DNA of 64,000 bases from Secundilactobacillus kimchicus JCM 15530 (lineage in GTDB: Bacteria; Bacillota; Bacilli; Lactobacillales; Lactobacillaceae). The stretch spans positions 1 through 64,000 of the forward strand of contig NZ_AZCX01000008.1 of NCBI RefSeq assembly GCF_001433995.1, written 5' to 3'. Made by a program: the position numbers and the translations under genes. Position 1 is the stretch's first letter; every line of letters begins with the position of its first letter. The notes beneath the pieces are model-generated. The model saw only the letters and a list, made by a program, of their open reading frames with translations. It was not told where the DNA came from and did no database searches. Shown in pieces: positions 20,368 through 29,314 of this stretch.

Positions 20368-20493
20368 GGGGTGGTGCTCCTTTCTGGGGTGCTAGGGCTT
20401 AGCTTTTATTTCTCGGATGTGCCACAGTTAATACGTGTTTCAAAACCCGGCTTGCACCTAATTCGTCGCAAGCAACTCGGTTCTGTCACACTC

Positions 20494-21594
20494 TTAGACG
20501 TTAAATCTAAACTCTACGATATCCCCGTCGGCCATGGTGTAATCTTTACCTTCCACGCGCAACTTACCGGCTTCTTTAACAGCCGCTTCCGATTCATACT
20601 GGTCTAAGTCTTCAAACGACATCACTTCTGCGCGGATAAAGCCCCGCTCAAAATCGGAATGAATGATCCCAGCTGCTTGGGGAGCTTTGGTGCCAGCTCT
20701 AAACGTCCAAGCTTTGGTTTCCTTACCACCGGCCGTGAAGAACGTTTGTAAGCCTAACAGTGAGTATGAGGCCCGAATCAACCGGTTCAACCCGGGTTCT
20801 TCCACGCCTTCAGCTTCTAGAAAGTCCGCCTTTTCAGCATCGTCTAATTGCGCGATTTCTTCCTCGGCTTCCGCCGCAACCGCAATGGCCTCAGCCCCTT
20901 CTTGGGCCGCATAGTCTTCAATTGTTTTGAAGTACTTCGAGCTTTCCGGATCAGCCATGTCATCCTCAGCAATGTTGGCCACGTACAGGACAGGCTTGCT
21001 CGTGAGCAAGAATAAGCCCTTAACGATTGGCTGTTCATCCTCATTAAACTCGATGGTTCGAACGCTTTTACCAGCCTCCAACACCGGCTTGATCTTTTCG
21101 AGTACCGCTAATTCAGCTTTGGCTTCCTTATCGTTCCCCTTGGCAGCCCGTTGAACCTTGGCCAACCGCTTATCAACGGCTTCCAAGTCAGCTAGTCCAA
21201 GCTCGAGGTTGATGGTTTCGATATCATCCACGGGATCAACCTTACCAGAAACGTGGGTAATGTTATCGTCATCAAATGCTCGGACAACGTGCACGATGGC
21301 GTCAACTTGGCGAATATTTTCCAGGAACTTGTTACCAAGACCCTCACCCTTGCTGGCCCCTTTAACGATGCCGGCAATATCCGTAAATTCAAACGTGGTC
21401 GGTACCACTTTCTTGGCTGGGATCAGTTCTTGAATGCGATCTAAGCGTTTGTCTGGCACTTCAACCATCCCAACGTTTGGGTCGATCGTCGCAAACGGAT
21501 AGTTCGCCATTTCCGCTCCCGCTTTGGTGATTGCGTTAAATAAAGTCGACTTACCAACGTTTGGCAACCCAACGATTCCTGCAGTTAATGCCAT
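20494..21594 (-). CDS. ychF: Redox-regulated ATPase YchF (Obg family)
   Basis: 366 residues. The P-loop is GLPNVGKST, switch I contains NYPFATIDPN, and the G3-like motif is DIAG. A coiled-coil insertion (about 130-200) and a C-terminal TGS domain ending DIVEFRFNV complete the YchF architecture. YchF is an Obg-family protein with ATP rather than GTP preference; it binds ribosomes and affects oxidative-stress responses. DUF951 lies 24 bp upstream, keeping the standard gene order of this cluster. Confidence 0.95.
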   Translation of the reverse strand: MALTAGIVGLPNVGKSTLFNAITKAGAEMANYPFATIDPNVGMVEVPDKRLDRIQELIPAKKVVPTTFEFTDIAGIVKGASKGEGLGNKFLENIRQVDAIVHVVRAFDDDNITHVSGKVDPVDDIETINLELGLADLEAVDKRLAKVQRAAKGNDKEAKAELAVLEKIKPVLEAGKSVRTIEFNEDEQPIVKGLFLLTSKPVLYVANIAEDDMADPESSKYFKTIEDYAAQEGAEAIAVAAEAEEEIAQLDDAEKADFLEAEGVEEPGLNRLIRASYSLLGLQTFFTAGGKETKAWTFRAGTKAPQAAGIIHSDFERGFIRAEVMSFEDLDQYESEAAVKEAGKLRVEGKDYTMADGDIVEFRFNV

Positions 21595-21618
21595 GATTCA
21601 CTCTCACTCTTCCTTTAA

Positions 21619-21819
21619 TTATTCTGCTTCACTTGCATGCTCGAGGACTTTTTTAAGGCGCTTTTCAAAGTCGCGACGGCTCATCATCACAATGTGACCG
21701 CACCCCGTGCACTTAATTTTGATGTCGGCACCCATGCGAATGATTTCCCACCGGTTTGTTCCACACGGATGTGCCTTTTTCATTTCTACCATATCGTGTA
21801 AATCGTACATTCGAACCAC
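21619..21819 (-). CDS. DUF951 family small zinc-binding-like protein
   Basis: 66 residues. The sequence carries a Cys in KKAHPCGTN and a CxxC in IKCTGCGH, which could bind a metal. The domain YDLHDMVEMKKAHPCG is the DUF951 hallmark. It is conserved in Firmicutes between parB and ychF. Its role is not established; the Cys pattern suggests a small nucleic-acid-binding or zinc-ribbon protein. AAAGGGTGG lies before the ATG. parB ends 13 bp upstream. Confidence 0.9.
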   Translation of the reverse strand: MVRMYDLHDMVEMKKAHPCGTNRWEIIRMGADIKIKCTGCGHIVMMSRRDFEKRLKKVLEHASEAE

Positions 21820-21832
21820 CCTTTCTAACGAA

Positions 21833-22717
21833 CTAATCCAAATGAACGTCCAGCAATTCCAATATCCGGTTCAAGTCGTCCTCCGACAAGTATTCAATCT
21901 CAATCTTGCCGTAACCCGGCTTCTTTGATTCATTAATGGAAACGCTGGTGCCAAACTTATCTTGTAATACGTTTTCGCTGGCACGCAGGTACGGTGACTT
22001 GGCCTTGGTTGATTGGCGAGTTGGCTTAGCCTTGGCTTGCCCATTCAACTTGTTGACCACGTCTTCTAGCGCCCGAACGGTCATCTGACCATCCGCTGCC
22101 CGATTAGCGACACTGACGATCTTGGAACGGTCCTTTAATGACAGTAACGTCCGGGCCTGACCCATCGAGAGTTTTTTCTTTTGTAGTAAGTCCTTCACCT
22201 GCTTGGGTAACCCTAACAACCGCAAATAGTTTGCGATGTAGGGCCGGCTTTTACCTAGTCGTGACGACACCTGAGCCTGAGTCAGATTCAAGTTACTCAT
22301 CAACATGTCGTAGGCTTCTGCTTCTTCCAACGGGGTCAAATCCTCCCGTTGCAGGTTTTCCAAAACCGCGATTTCCATCATTTGACTCTCAGTCACTTCT
22401 CGAACAATGGCTGGAATCGTTTCGTTTTCAATCATTTTAGACGCCCGGAACCGACGTTCACCGGCTAATATCTCATACCGCGCAACTTCGGGATCAGGTT
22501 GCCGAACGATGATGGGCTGGAAGACCCCGGATTTTTTGATGGACTTCGCAAGGTCCTTCAGCGCGGCTTGGTCAAATTTTTGGCGTGGTTGATAAGGGTT
22601 TGGTCGGATTTGGCCAAGCTTCAAATCAACAACGGTCTCTTTTTCTGGATCGACGCTATTGTCGGAAAAGAGCGCTTCAATCCCGCGCCCTAGCCCTTTA
22701 TTGTTATTACTTGCCAT
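21833..22717 (-). CDS. parB: Chromosome partitioning protein ParB (Spo0J)
   Basis: 294 residues. The N-terminal CTPase/ParB fold includes NPYQPRQ and GERRFRA. ENLQRE follows, then a central helix-turn-helix (TQAQVSSRLGKSRPYI) that reads parS, and a C-terminal dimerisation helix. It binds parS near the origin, slides as a CTP-dependent clamp and loads condensin. The start overlaps the end of parA by 11 bp, so the two are translated together. Confidence 0.95.
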   Translation of the reverse strand: MASNNNKGLGRGIEALFSDNSVDPEKETVVDLKLGQIRPNPYQPRQKFDQAALKDLAKSIKKSGVFQPIIVRQPDPEVARYEILAGERRFRASKMIENETIPAIVREVTESQMMEIAVLENLQREDLTPLEEAEAYDMLMSNLNLTQAQVSSRLGKSRPYIANYLRLLGLPKQVKDLLQKKKLSMGQARTLLSLKDRSKIVSVANRAADGQMTVRALEDVVNKLNGQAKAKPTRQSTKAKSPYLRASENVLQDKFGTSVSINESKKPGYGKIEIEYLSEDDLNRILELLDVHLD

Positions 22718-23474
22718 GAGCTGCTGCCACTTCCTTTGCTAGGTCCGTATATACTTTTGCACCGGTCGACTTCGGGTCATAATCAATGATTGGAAGCCCG
22801 TGGCTTGGGGCTTCGGACAGTCGGACATTTCGCGGAATAATGGTGTTGTAGACCTTTTCTTTGAAATACTTTTTGACTTCCTCATTAACCTGACGGCCGA
22901 GGTTGGTTCTAGCATCATACATCGTCAACAATACCCCTTCAATTCTGAGGTCTGGATTGAAGTGTTTGCGAACGAGTTGAATCGTGTTCAACAGCTGGCT
23001 TAATCCTTCCAATGCGTAGTATTCACTCTGCACCGGAATCAGGATGGAATCGCAAGCCGTAAAAGCGTTAATGGTCAGTAATCCCAACGATGGCGGACAG
23101 TCAATTAAAATGTAATCGTAATCGTCGCGAACCGCCTTTAAAGCTTCTTGAAGACGGGTCTCTCGAGCAATTTGTGAGGTTAACTCAACCTCAGCACCAG
23201 ACAGTTGGATCGTAGCAGGAGCGATGTCCAACCCAGCATGTTGGGTGTGAATCACGACGTTTTTAATGGGCTCTTCATTGACTAAAACATCATAAATGTC
23301 CTTATCAATGGCCGATTTCTGCACCCCAACGCCACTTGTGGCATTTCCTTGCGCATCAATATCAACGATTAATACGTGGTTGTTCAGGCTCGCTAAACCG
23401 GCGCCCAAATTAACACCGGTGGTGGTTTTGCCAACGCCACCTTTTTGGTTTGCTAGCGCAATGATGATAGCCAT
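22707..23474 (-). CDS. parA: Chromosome partitioning ATPase ParA (Soj)
   Basis: 255 residues. The deviant Walker A motif KGGVGKTT carries the signature lysine. Walker A' (DIDAQGNAT) and Walker B (YILIDCPPSLGLL) are also present. It is a dimerising ATPase that binds DNA non-specifically and works with ParB in origin segregation; in Bacillus, Soj also controls DnaA. noc lies 9 bp upstream and parB overlaps downstream. Confidence 0.96.
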   Translation of the reverse strand: MAIIIALANQKGGVGKTTTGVNLGAGLASLNNHVLIVDIDAQGNATSGVGVQKSAIDKDIYDVLVNEEPIKNVVIHTQHAGLDIAPATIQLSGAEVELTSQIARETRLQEALKAVRDDYDYILIDCPPSLGLLTINAFTACDSILIPVQSEYYALEGLSQLLNTIQLVRKHFNPDLRIEGVLLTMYDARTNLGRQVNEEVKKYFKEKVYNTIIPRNVRLSEAPSHGLPIIDYDPKSTGAKVYTDLAKEVAAAHGK

Positions 23475-23483
23475 TGGTTGTCG

Positions 23484-24314
23484 TCACTCCTTTTCTTTTT
23501 TCATAATGTCGATGATGATTCGGTACCGGTCCGATTCATTTTGCTCTTCCGCTTCAATCGGTAATCCCGCATCTGTCACCATCTTAATCGATTGGCGAAT
23601 CGTGTTGACAGCGACTCGGGTGTCCCCAGACACCGACCGAGTCGTCGGTTTCTTTTTGGTCTTGACCTTCATTCGCTGAATCAGCCGTTCCGCATCCTTG
23701 ACCGTCAAATGATCACTCATAATCCGTTTCAATAATTTGGCCTGTTGTTTATCCGTCACGGCTAAGAGTGCTCGACCATGGCGTTCGGAAATTTCATGCG
23801 CCATCATCGCGTCTTGAACGGGCTGGCTCAGCTTCAGTAAACGTAACTTATTGGCAATAAAGGACTGGCTCTTCCCCACCTCGCCCGCAAGTTGGGCTTG
23901 GGTCAGCTGGTTTAACTTCATCAAAGCTTGGTAAGCCTGCGCTTCTTCAATGGGAGACAGCCCTTCACGCTGGAGGTTTTCAATCAGGGCTAGCGACGCC
24001 GTCTCGTCATCACTCAACTTTTGAATGATGGCTGGCACCGTGTCCCACTTGAGTTCATTAACAGCGCGGAACCGCCGTTCACCCGCAATAATCTCGTAGT
24101 GTTCTGGTTCGTATTCCCGTAACACAATGGGTTGGAGCAAACCGTGTTCCTTGATGGTCTCCGCTAATTCCGTAATCCGGCGTTCATCAAATACCTGCCG
24201 CGGTTGGAAGCGGTTAGGCATAATCGCTGATACGGGAACCATGACAACGTTTTGCTTAACCGGCATCGCGTCCTCTTTTTGCTCTTTGTTATTACCGAAT
24301 AATGAAAATGCCAT
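23484..24314 (-). CDS. noc: Nucleoid occlusion protein Noc (ParB paralogue)
   Basis: 276 residues. The first about 12 residues (MAFSLFGNNKEQ) fit the N-terminal membrane-binding amphipathic helix of Noc. A ParB core follows (NRFQPRQVF, GERRFRA, ENLQREG) with a helix-turn-helix (TQAQLAGEVGKSQSFI). Its position directly upstream of parA and after rsmG is the standard noc locus. Noc binds its own sites over the chromosome and blocks division over the nucleoid. GGAGGG precedes the ATG. Confidence 0.9.
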   Translation of the reverse strand: MAFSLFGNNKEQKEDAMPVKQNVVMVPVSAIMPNRFQPRQVFDERRITELAETIKEHGLLQPIVLREYEPEHYEIIAGERRFRAVNELKWDTVPAIIQKLSDDETASLALIENLQREGLSPIEEAQAYQALMKLNQLTQAQLAGEVGKSQSFIANKLRLLKLSQPVQDAMMAHEISERHGRALLAVTDKQQAKLLKRIMSDHLTVKDAERLIQRMKVKTKKKPTTRSVSGDTRVAVNTIRQSIKMVTDAGLPIEAEEQNESDRYRIIIDIMKKEKE

Positions 24315-24334
24315 GCAAATCTTCCCTCCATGAC

Positions 24335-25066
24335 CTAACTTTCGCCGAGCGGTTCCTTATTAGGTGTCCCCGCTTTGCGCGGATAACGCTTCGGCGTTGC
24401 TAGTTTTTTTTCAATGACCACAATGTGTCGTGGATCGCCGGATTCCGGCAACGTTAGAGCTGAGTCTAACGTCACGTGGCCCCCTAACAATTTAATGGCC
24501 TTTTGGCCCTGTTCGAGATCACTTTCAGCCTGGGCCGCTTTGAGCGCCACAAATTGCCCGCCAACCTTGACTAGTGGCAGGCAGAGCTCACTCAAAACGC
24601 TCATGCGAGCGACCGCCCGGGCCGTCACAACGTCAAAGGCTTCCCGGTATGCTGAACGTTTGCCACCAAACTCTTCAGCTCGCGCGTGGTGAACCGAAAC
24701 GTCTGTTAAGCCCAGTTTGGCAATCAGCGTCTCTAAAAACTTAATGCGTTTATTTAAGGAATCCACAATCGCGACCTTAAGTTGCGGAAAGACAATCTTC
24801 AGTGGAATTGACGGGAACCCCGCCCCCGCACCGACATCGCACAGCGTAAGCGCATCGTGCTGTAAAGCTGGCACAAAAAACGCCGGTGTGATTGAGTCGA
24901 AAAAGTGCTTTAAATAAACGTCCCCGCGTTCGGTAATCGTGGTTAAGTTCAAGTGCTTATTCGTCTCCACCAACAATTCAAAGTATTGATCAAATTGCTT
25001 GAGTTGATGCTCATTTAATGTGATACCGTGCGCTTCAAGTGCCGAAATAAATTGTCCTTCGTTCAT
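24335..25066 (-). CDS. rsmG: 16S rRNA (guanine527-N7)-methyltransferase RsmG
   Basis: 243 residues. The SAM-binding motif [17 protein letters not shown] is complete, followed by [12 protein letters not shown] and the DVVTARAVA segment typical of RsmG (GidB). It methylates G527 of 16S rRNA, and loss gives low-level streptomycin resistance. GGGAGAA lies before the ATG. It heads the rsmG-noc-parA-parB group. Confidence 0.96.
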   Translation of the reverse strand: MNEGQFISALEAHGITLNEHQLKQFDQYFELLVETNKHLNLTTITERGDVYLKHFFDSITPAFFVPALQHDALTLCDVGAGAGFPSIPLKIVFPQLKVAIVDSLNKRIKFLETLIAKLGLTDVSVHHARAEEFGGKRSAYREAFDVVTARAVARMSVLSELCLPLVKVGGQFVALKAAQAESDLEQGQKAIKLLGGHVTLDSALTLPESGDPRHIVVIEKKLATPKRYPRKAGTPNKEPLGES

Positions 25067-25294
25067 GTGATTCTCCCATCAAAATCTGTGAAACACTCAT
25101 GTTTCACGTACCGTTCTACTTTACCCTAAATGCCTAGCTTACGCAATAGAATAAGCCATTCGAGATTCGATCACGGGCATCTCAGTTTCTGTGCCGTCTA
25201 TCTGTTATTATACTAGATTATTGGTCCATGTGAAACGGGTTCCTGAGGATGCGTCCCAATCAAAAAAGCCGTCCAATTGGACGGCTTTCGATGG
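25067..25294. promoter_or_regulatory. Intergenic region with a parS-like inverted repeat and the iunH-side terminator
   Basis: 25088-25107 reads GTGAAACA-CTCA-TGTTTCAC, two 8-bp perfect arms. TGTTTCACGT (25100-25109) matches the left ten bases of the canonical 16-bp parS, but the right half is not there. It sits just upstream of rsmG. Confidence 0.4.
25265..25288 (-). terminator. Terminator after the nucleoside hydrolase
   Basis: A perfect 24-bp palindrome (AAAGCCGTCCAA mirrored), followed on the minus strand by TTTTG. Confidence 0.88.
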
Positions 25295-26209
25295 TTAATT
25301 TTGAATTGCTTTGACTTCTTCAATAAACCACTTGTTAAAAGCGTCAGCATCAATGTCCACACAAACTGCCGTGTTCGTCTTACCATTGTGGTAAGCACCG
25401 CGGATATCACCGACTGTTTCGCCCATGGCCGGACCTTCAGTTTGAACGTCCACCCACATCTTTTCAGTGGTGATGGCTTCCGGATGAAGCAGGTAGAAAA
25501 TGGTGTTAACGTCGTGCATGGCGATGCCCTTATCTGAATTATCACCATCGTTAATGATGATATCGTGAAGCATCTTGCCGGTCTCGTTTAACGTTGGTAA
25601 CGTTTCGATGCTATCATGCGTTAACAAGGCCTTCATGGTAATGTCGAGACCCACCATCACGATTGGAACCCCTGAGTGATACATCATTTTAGCCGCGTGA
25701 GGATCGGTAAAGACATTAAATTCAGCAGCAGAGGTCATATTGCCTTTGCCAAGCGTCCCACCCATCGCAACAATGCGTTCAATATGGTCCTTTACTTCGG
25801 GGTACTGGGCGAACAACAACGCAATGTTAGTGTACGAGCCAGTCGGTATCAAAGTGATTTTTTCATCACTGGCCATAATTTCATCTCGTAAAGCCTCAAC
25901 CGCATTTTTTTCAAGCGGCGTTGGTAAGTCTTCTGGGAAGACGTAGCCGGGCATCCCCGATTCGCCGTGAATCCGAGCGGCGTCTTCAAATGGTTTGATT
26001 AAGGGTTGTTTCGCCCCAGCTGCAACCGGAATATCCGAGTTAAAGAAACGAACGAGCTTTAAAGCGTTTTTCGTCGTTTTATCGACTGTCACATTCCCCG
26101 CCACCGTTGTGATTAACTTCAAGTCAAGCTTTGGGTCGTTAATCGCCATCGTAATTGCCGCGGCGTCGTCAATTCCTGGGTCTGTGTCCATAATTATCTT
26201 AGTGGTCAT
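25295..26209 (-). CDS. Ribonucleoside hydrolase (IunH/RihA-C family)
   Basis: About 304 residues. The calcium-binding signature DTDPGIDDA is at the N-terminus. The family's TTVAGN motif and a later FNVFTDPHAA segment with the second metal Asp are present. It cleaves nucleosides to base plus ribose for salvage. The ATG at 26209 follows GGAGGAACTATCA; the longer frame begins at a TTG inside that SD and is rejected. The neighbours are a purine/pyrimidine permease, a nucleoside transporter and a phosphopentomutase relative, and rpiA is nearby, a consistent nucleoside catabolism set. The specificity (purine, pyrimidine or both) cannot be told. Confidence 0.9.
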   Translation of the reverse strand: MTTKIIMDTDPGIDDAAAITMAINDPKLDLKLITTVAGNVTVDKTTKNALKLVRFFNSDIPVAAGAKQPLIKPFEDAARIHGESGMPGYVFPEDLPTPLEKNAVEALRDEIMASDEKITLIPTGSYTNIALLFAQYPEVKDHIERIVAMGGTLGKGNMTSAAEFNVFTDPHAAKMMYHSGVPIVMVGLDITMKALLTHDSIETLPTLNETGKMLHDIIINDGDNSDKGIAMHDVNTIFYLLHPEAITTEKMWVDVQTEGPAMGETVGDIRGAYHNGKTNTAVCVDIDADAFNKWFIEEVKAIQN

Positions 26210-26285
26210 TGATAGTTCCTCCAAACAAAGATTTGTTCATCTCTTATCATACCTGATTTAGCCAAAATTGGAAACGGATTCACAA

Positions 26286-27587
26286 TTACAATATAGCGCT
26301 GAGCACTAAATCAGCTAAAAAGAGACCACCCAATACGTACATTGCGGGGTGTAAATTGCGACCGTCACCGGAGGCCACTCGCAAAATCGGGTAACAAACA
26401 AAGCCAAAGGCTAACCCCGTCGAAATGCTGTTGGTCAGCGGAATCAACACAATAATCAAAAACGCTGGGAACCAGGCCGCAAAATCGTGCATATCAATGT
26501 TGCCGATAGCTTCCATCATGATAGCGCCCGTAATAATGATAACGGGGGCAATCGCGGCTTGAGGAACGTAACTCAAAAGTGGCACAAAAAATAGCGACAA
26601 CGTAAACATGACCCCAGCCGTGATCGCCATGACGCCCGTCCGGCCACCAGATTCAATTCCCGACGCGCTTTCGGCCGCAGCCACGGTCGGACTTGTGCCC
26701 AAGAAACCGGAGATAAAGGTCGAAATCGAACTCGCCCGAAACGACTTTTTAAATTTCCGATTATCCGGCAAAATTCCCTGCAAAAGCCCCATCGACTCAA
26801 ACACTAAAATCATCGTCATTGAAAAGGTTGCCAGGATAAACGGGACACTGATGAGCTGTGAAAAATCGCCTTTAAACATAATTTTCGGGTAATCAACCAG
26901 CCGTAACAAAGAAACCGTGACACTATCGCTGTCCTTTATTTTTAGCAGGACACCAATGACACTGGTTGCAATGATTCCAATCAAAAATCCACCATTAACG
27001 TTACGAATATAAAGCACCAGGGTCAAGACGAGACCAAACAGTGCCAGAAGGGGCCCGGGAGCCGTTAAATGACCAAGTTCAATCAACGAAGACTTTCCAG
27101 CAACAATCAGACCGGCCTTTTGAAGGCCAATCTCAACCAAGAACATCCCAATGCCGGCCGTGATGCCGCTTTTTAGCGAGTTCGGAATTTCGGTCGCCAA
27201 CACGGTGCTGAGCCTGGTGTGAGCAATAACGGCATAGATCCCACTGGCGATAATTGAAATCGCAATGGCCGTCTGCCAAGACAGCCCCATCCCCACAACA
27301 ATCGTGTAGGTGAAAAAGGCATTAACCCCCATTCCAGGCGTCAAAACGACAGGTGCATTGGCATAGAACCCCATAATGAAGCAACCGATAACGGAACTGA
27401 AAATGGTCGCAAAAACACTCAAGTCGCTAGGAATACCTGCGTCTTTAAGAATTAGGGGGTTAACGATGATGATGTAAGAAATAGCAAAAAAGCTGGTCAA
27501 ACCAGCCACAATTTCGTTTCGTAAAAGATCTTTACGAGACCAAACTTGAGCCAGAGACAATTTATTTTTTTGATCCAATTGATTCAT
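26286..27587 (-). CDS. NCS2-family nucleobase permease (AzgA/PbuG-like)
   Basis: About 433 residues and twelve or more membrane segments. The features TPGMGVNAFFTYTIV, SASGIESGGRTGVMA and GTSPTVAAAESASG match the AzgA-type guanine/hypoxanthine/adenine permeases. The ATG at 27587 follows GGAAGG. The longer open frame from 27782 translates the palindromic repeat element and is not real. It lies between the nucleoside hydrolase and the nucleoside transporter, so it probably imports or recycles the bases released. Confidence 0.88.
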   Translation of the reverse strand: MNQLDQKNKLSLAQVWSRKDLLRNEIVAGLTSFFAISYIIIVNPLILKDAGIPSDLSVFATIFSSVIGCFIMGFYANAPVVLTPGMGVNAFFTYTIVVGMGLSWQTAIAISIIASGIYAVIAHTRLSTVLATEIPNSLKSGITAGIGMFLVEIGLQKAGLIVAGKSSLIELGHLTAPGPLLALFGLVLTLVLYIRNVNGGFLIGIIATSVIGVLLKIKDSDSVTVSLLRLVDYPKIMFKGDFSQLISVPFILATFSMTMILVFESMGLLQGILPDNRKFKKSFRASSISTFISGFLGTSPTVAAAESASGIESGGRTGVMAITAGVMFTLSLFFVPLLSYVPQAAIAPVIIITGAIMMEAIGNIDMHDFAAWFPAFLIIVLIPLTNSISTGLAFGFVCYPILRVASGDGRNLHPAMYVLGGLFLADLVLSAIL

Positions 27588-27678
27588 GATAAAACCTTCC
27601 AACTCGCGACGGAATGAGGTGGGCATTGCAACCAGCAGGGGCGAGAGCAGCTGGTTGGGTTTCAGGTCAGAGTGTGAG

Positions 27679-27775
27679 CCAAGGCGGTTAAACCGCGGAG
27701 TGGAAGCGGGAAACTCGGAAAATCCGGGTTTGGATTTTGTGAGTTTTTCGCTTCCACAGTAGCGGTTTGCCTTGG
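27679..27775. repeat. 97-bp imperfect palindromic intergenic element
   Basis: Read on the minus strand: outer arms CCAAGGC-ACCGC / GCGGT-GCCTTGG, middle arms GTGGAAGCG / CGCTTCCAC, inner arms AACTC-AAAATCC / GGATTTT-GAGTT around an AAACCC loop. The same architecture, with other arm sequences, recurs at 51866-52243. Confidence 0.8.
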
Positions 27776-27960
27776 GGAGCACGTTTAGAGTACACCAAGG
27801 CGGTTAAACCACCCGAGTCTTCCTCCGACTTTCGGTCACCCGTCTAAACAACCCAGATCAAAGCGATCTGGGTTGTCAGGTGCCATTTAAGGCGGTGTTA
27901 AATTCTTTAGATAATGAGGTGCCATGTTAACGTGGCCGACCGAGCATCAAATCACCCGGT

Positions 27961-27991
27961 AAAGTGAGCGCGCAGACGCACGCACCACTTT
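27961..27991 (-). terminator. Probable terminator after the NupC-type transporter
   Basis: An AAAGTG / CACTTT stem with an inner GCGTGC / GCGCGC part begins two bases after the stop. The U-tract on the minus side is weak. Confidence 0.45.
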
Positions 27992-27993
27992 TT

Positions 27994-29265
27994 CTACCAC
28001 ACGAACAGACCCACGATCCCGGCAGACATTAATGAAACCAAGATCCCTGACAATAGCATGTAACCAACATTTTTTGAAATCAAGTTGTTTGATTCTTTGT
28101 TGGCTAAGCCCTTGAAGGCCCCGATAATCATACCAGTCGTACTGAAGTTAGCAAATGACGTTAAGAAGACCGTCAATTGGGCTTGATAGTGAGCACCGTA
28201 CTTGGCAACATCGTGAATCGTTGGGGCAATTTTACCCATCACAACGAATTCGTTTGTGACCAACTTAGTCCCCATATATTGGGCAAACTGGAAGGCATGA
28301 TCGACATCCAGACCCATTAACCATGCAAATGGGAACATGATAATCCCAAGAATGTGTTCTAGTGATAGCCATGGGTTGAAGAGGCCCAAAACCTTATCAA
28401 TCAACGCTGCCAAGGCAACGAATGCGATAACGTTAGCGGCAATAATCAAGATCAAACGCCCCGCACCCAAGATGGAATCACCCAAGAATGAGAAGAATGG
28501 TTCTTTTTTACCATTCTCTTCAAGGCCATCAGCCTCAGCGGCACCGTTATCGGTAGAGCCACCCATCTTAGCGATGGTATCTTCTTCTTTAGAAACTGAA
28601 ACGGGGTTCAAAATATTGGTGATAATAATAGCGTTTAAAATGTTCAATGGAATCGCTGTCAAGACGTAGTTCCCTGGCACCATTTGGGTGTAAGCACCCA
28701 CGATGGAGGCCGTAATACATGACATGGACATCAGAGCAATCGTAACGTTACGTTCTGCCCGCATTGATTGAATCTGTAACCGTGAAACGGCCAACGCTTC
28801 CGTGTTACCAAGAAACATCATTTCAACGGAGAAGAATGATTCGAACTTTGGTTGACCCGTGATTGCTGATAATCCACGGCCAATCCATTTGATAACCCAT
28901 GGCAGGAAGCCAATGTAGGTCAAAATATCAAACAATGGCACAATCAACAGAATTGGTAACAGTGAACTCGTAACGAAGTTCATGGATTTGGCAGTTCCGC
29001 CAAACTCAGGTGTTACCCAGTTAGGCAATGCAAAGTTGATCCCCGTATAAGCCACTTGAACTAACCAGTTGAAACCATCAGCAGCAGCTTGCACTGCATC
29101 ACGGCCCCAAGAAAAGCTAGTCAAGATCCATGCAATAACAAGGTTCAAAACCAACACAATCCCAGTGGATTTCCAGTTGATTTCCCGCTTCTTCTTTGAG
29201 AATAGAAGTGCGATTGCGAGATAAACGATAATCCCTAAAATGTTGACGAGCAAGTACATCGACAT
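27994..29265 (-). CDS. nupC: Concentrative nucleoside transporter (NupC/CNT family)
   Basis: About 423 residues. An N-terminal helix trio leads into the CNT core (PLFDILTYIGFLPWVIKW, FLGNTEALAVSRLQIQ, VGAYTQMVPGNYVL) and a C-terminal GMIIGAFKGL segment. It is a cation-coupled nucleoside importer. The ATG at 29265 follows GAGGG by nine bases. The longer frame to 29340 overlaps the upstream gene and lacks an SD. The pseudo-phosphopentomutase gene ends 49 bp upstream, so the two are probably one transcript. Confidence 0.9.
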   Translation of the reverse strand: MSMYLLVNILGIIVYLAIALLFSKKKREINWKSTGIVLVLNLVIAWILTSFSWGRDAVQAAADGFNWLVQVAYTGINFALPNWVTPEFGGTAKSMNFVTSSLLPILLIVPLFDILTYIGFLPWVIKWIGRGLSAITGQPKFESFFSVEMMFLGNTEALAVSRLQIQSMRAERNVTIALMSMSCITASIVGAYTQMVPGNYVLTAIPLNILNAIIITNILNPVSVSKEEDTIAKMGGSTDNGAAEADGLEENGKKEPFFSFLGDSILGAGRLILIIAANVIAFVALAALIDKVLGLFNPWLSLEHILGIIMFPFAWLMGLDVDHAFQFAQYMGTKLVTNEFVVMGKIAPTIHDVAKYGAHYQAQLTVFLTSFANFSTTGMIIGAFKGLANKESNNLISKNVGYMLLSGILVSLMSAGIVGLFVW

Positions 29266-29314
29266 CCAATTAAACCCTCTTTCTAGTTTTTGAGACAAAC
29301 GCATTTGAAAGTCG

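Larger units (their letters stand above)
27588..27993 (-). other. Intergenic region with palindromic element and hairpins
   Basis: No gene is seen in these 406 bp. They hold a CAACCAGC / GCTGGTTG hairpin (about 27629-27656) near the permease, a 97-bp palindromic element (27679-27775), a partial second copy of its CCAAGGCGGTTAAACC arm near 27794, a hairpin AACCCAGATC / GATCTGGGTT (about 27850-27874), and a hairpin after nupC. Confidence 0.7.

Noticed and set aside
27588-27782. 65-residue N-terminal extension of the NCS2 permease
   Set aside because: It translates the palindromic element, and a proper SD precedes the internal ATG at 27587.
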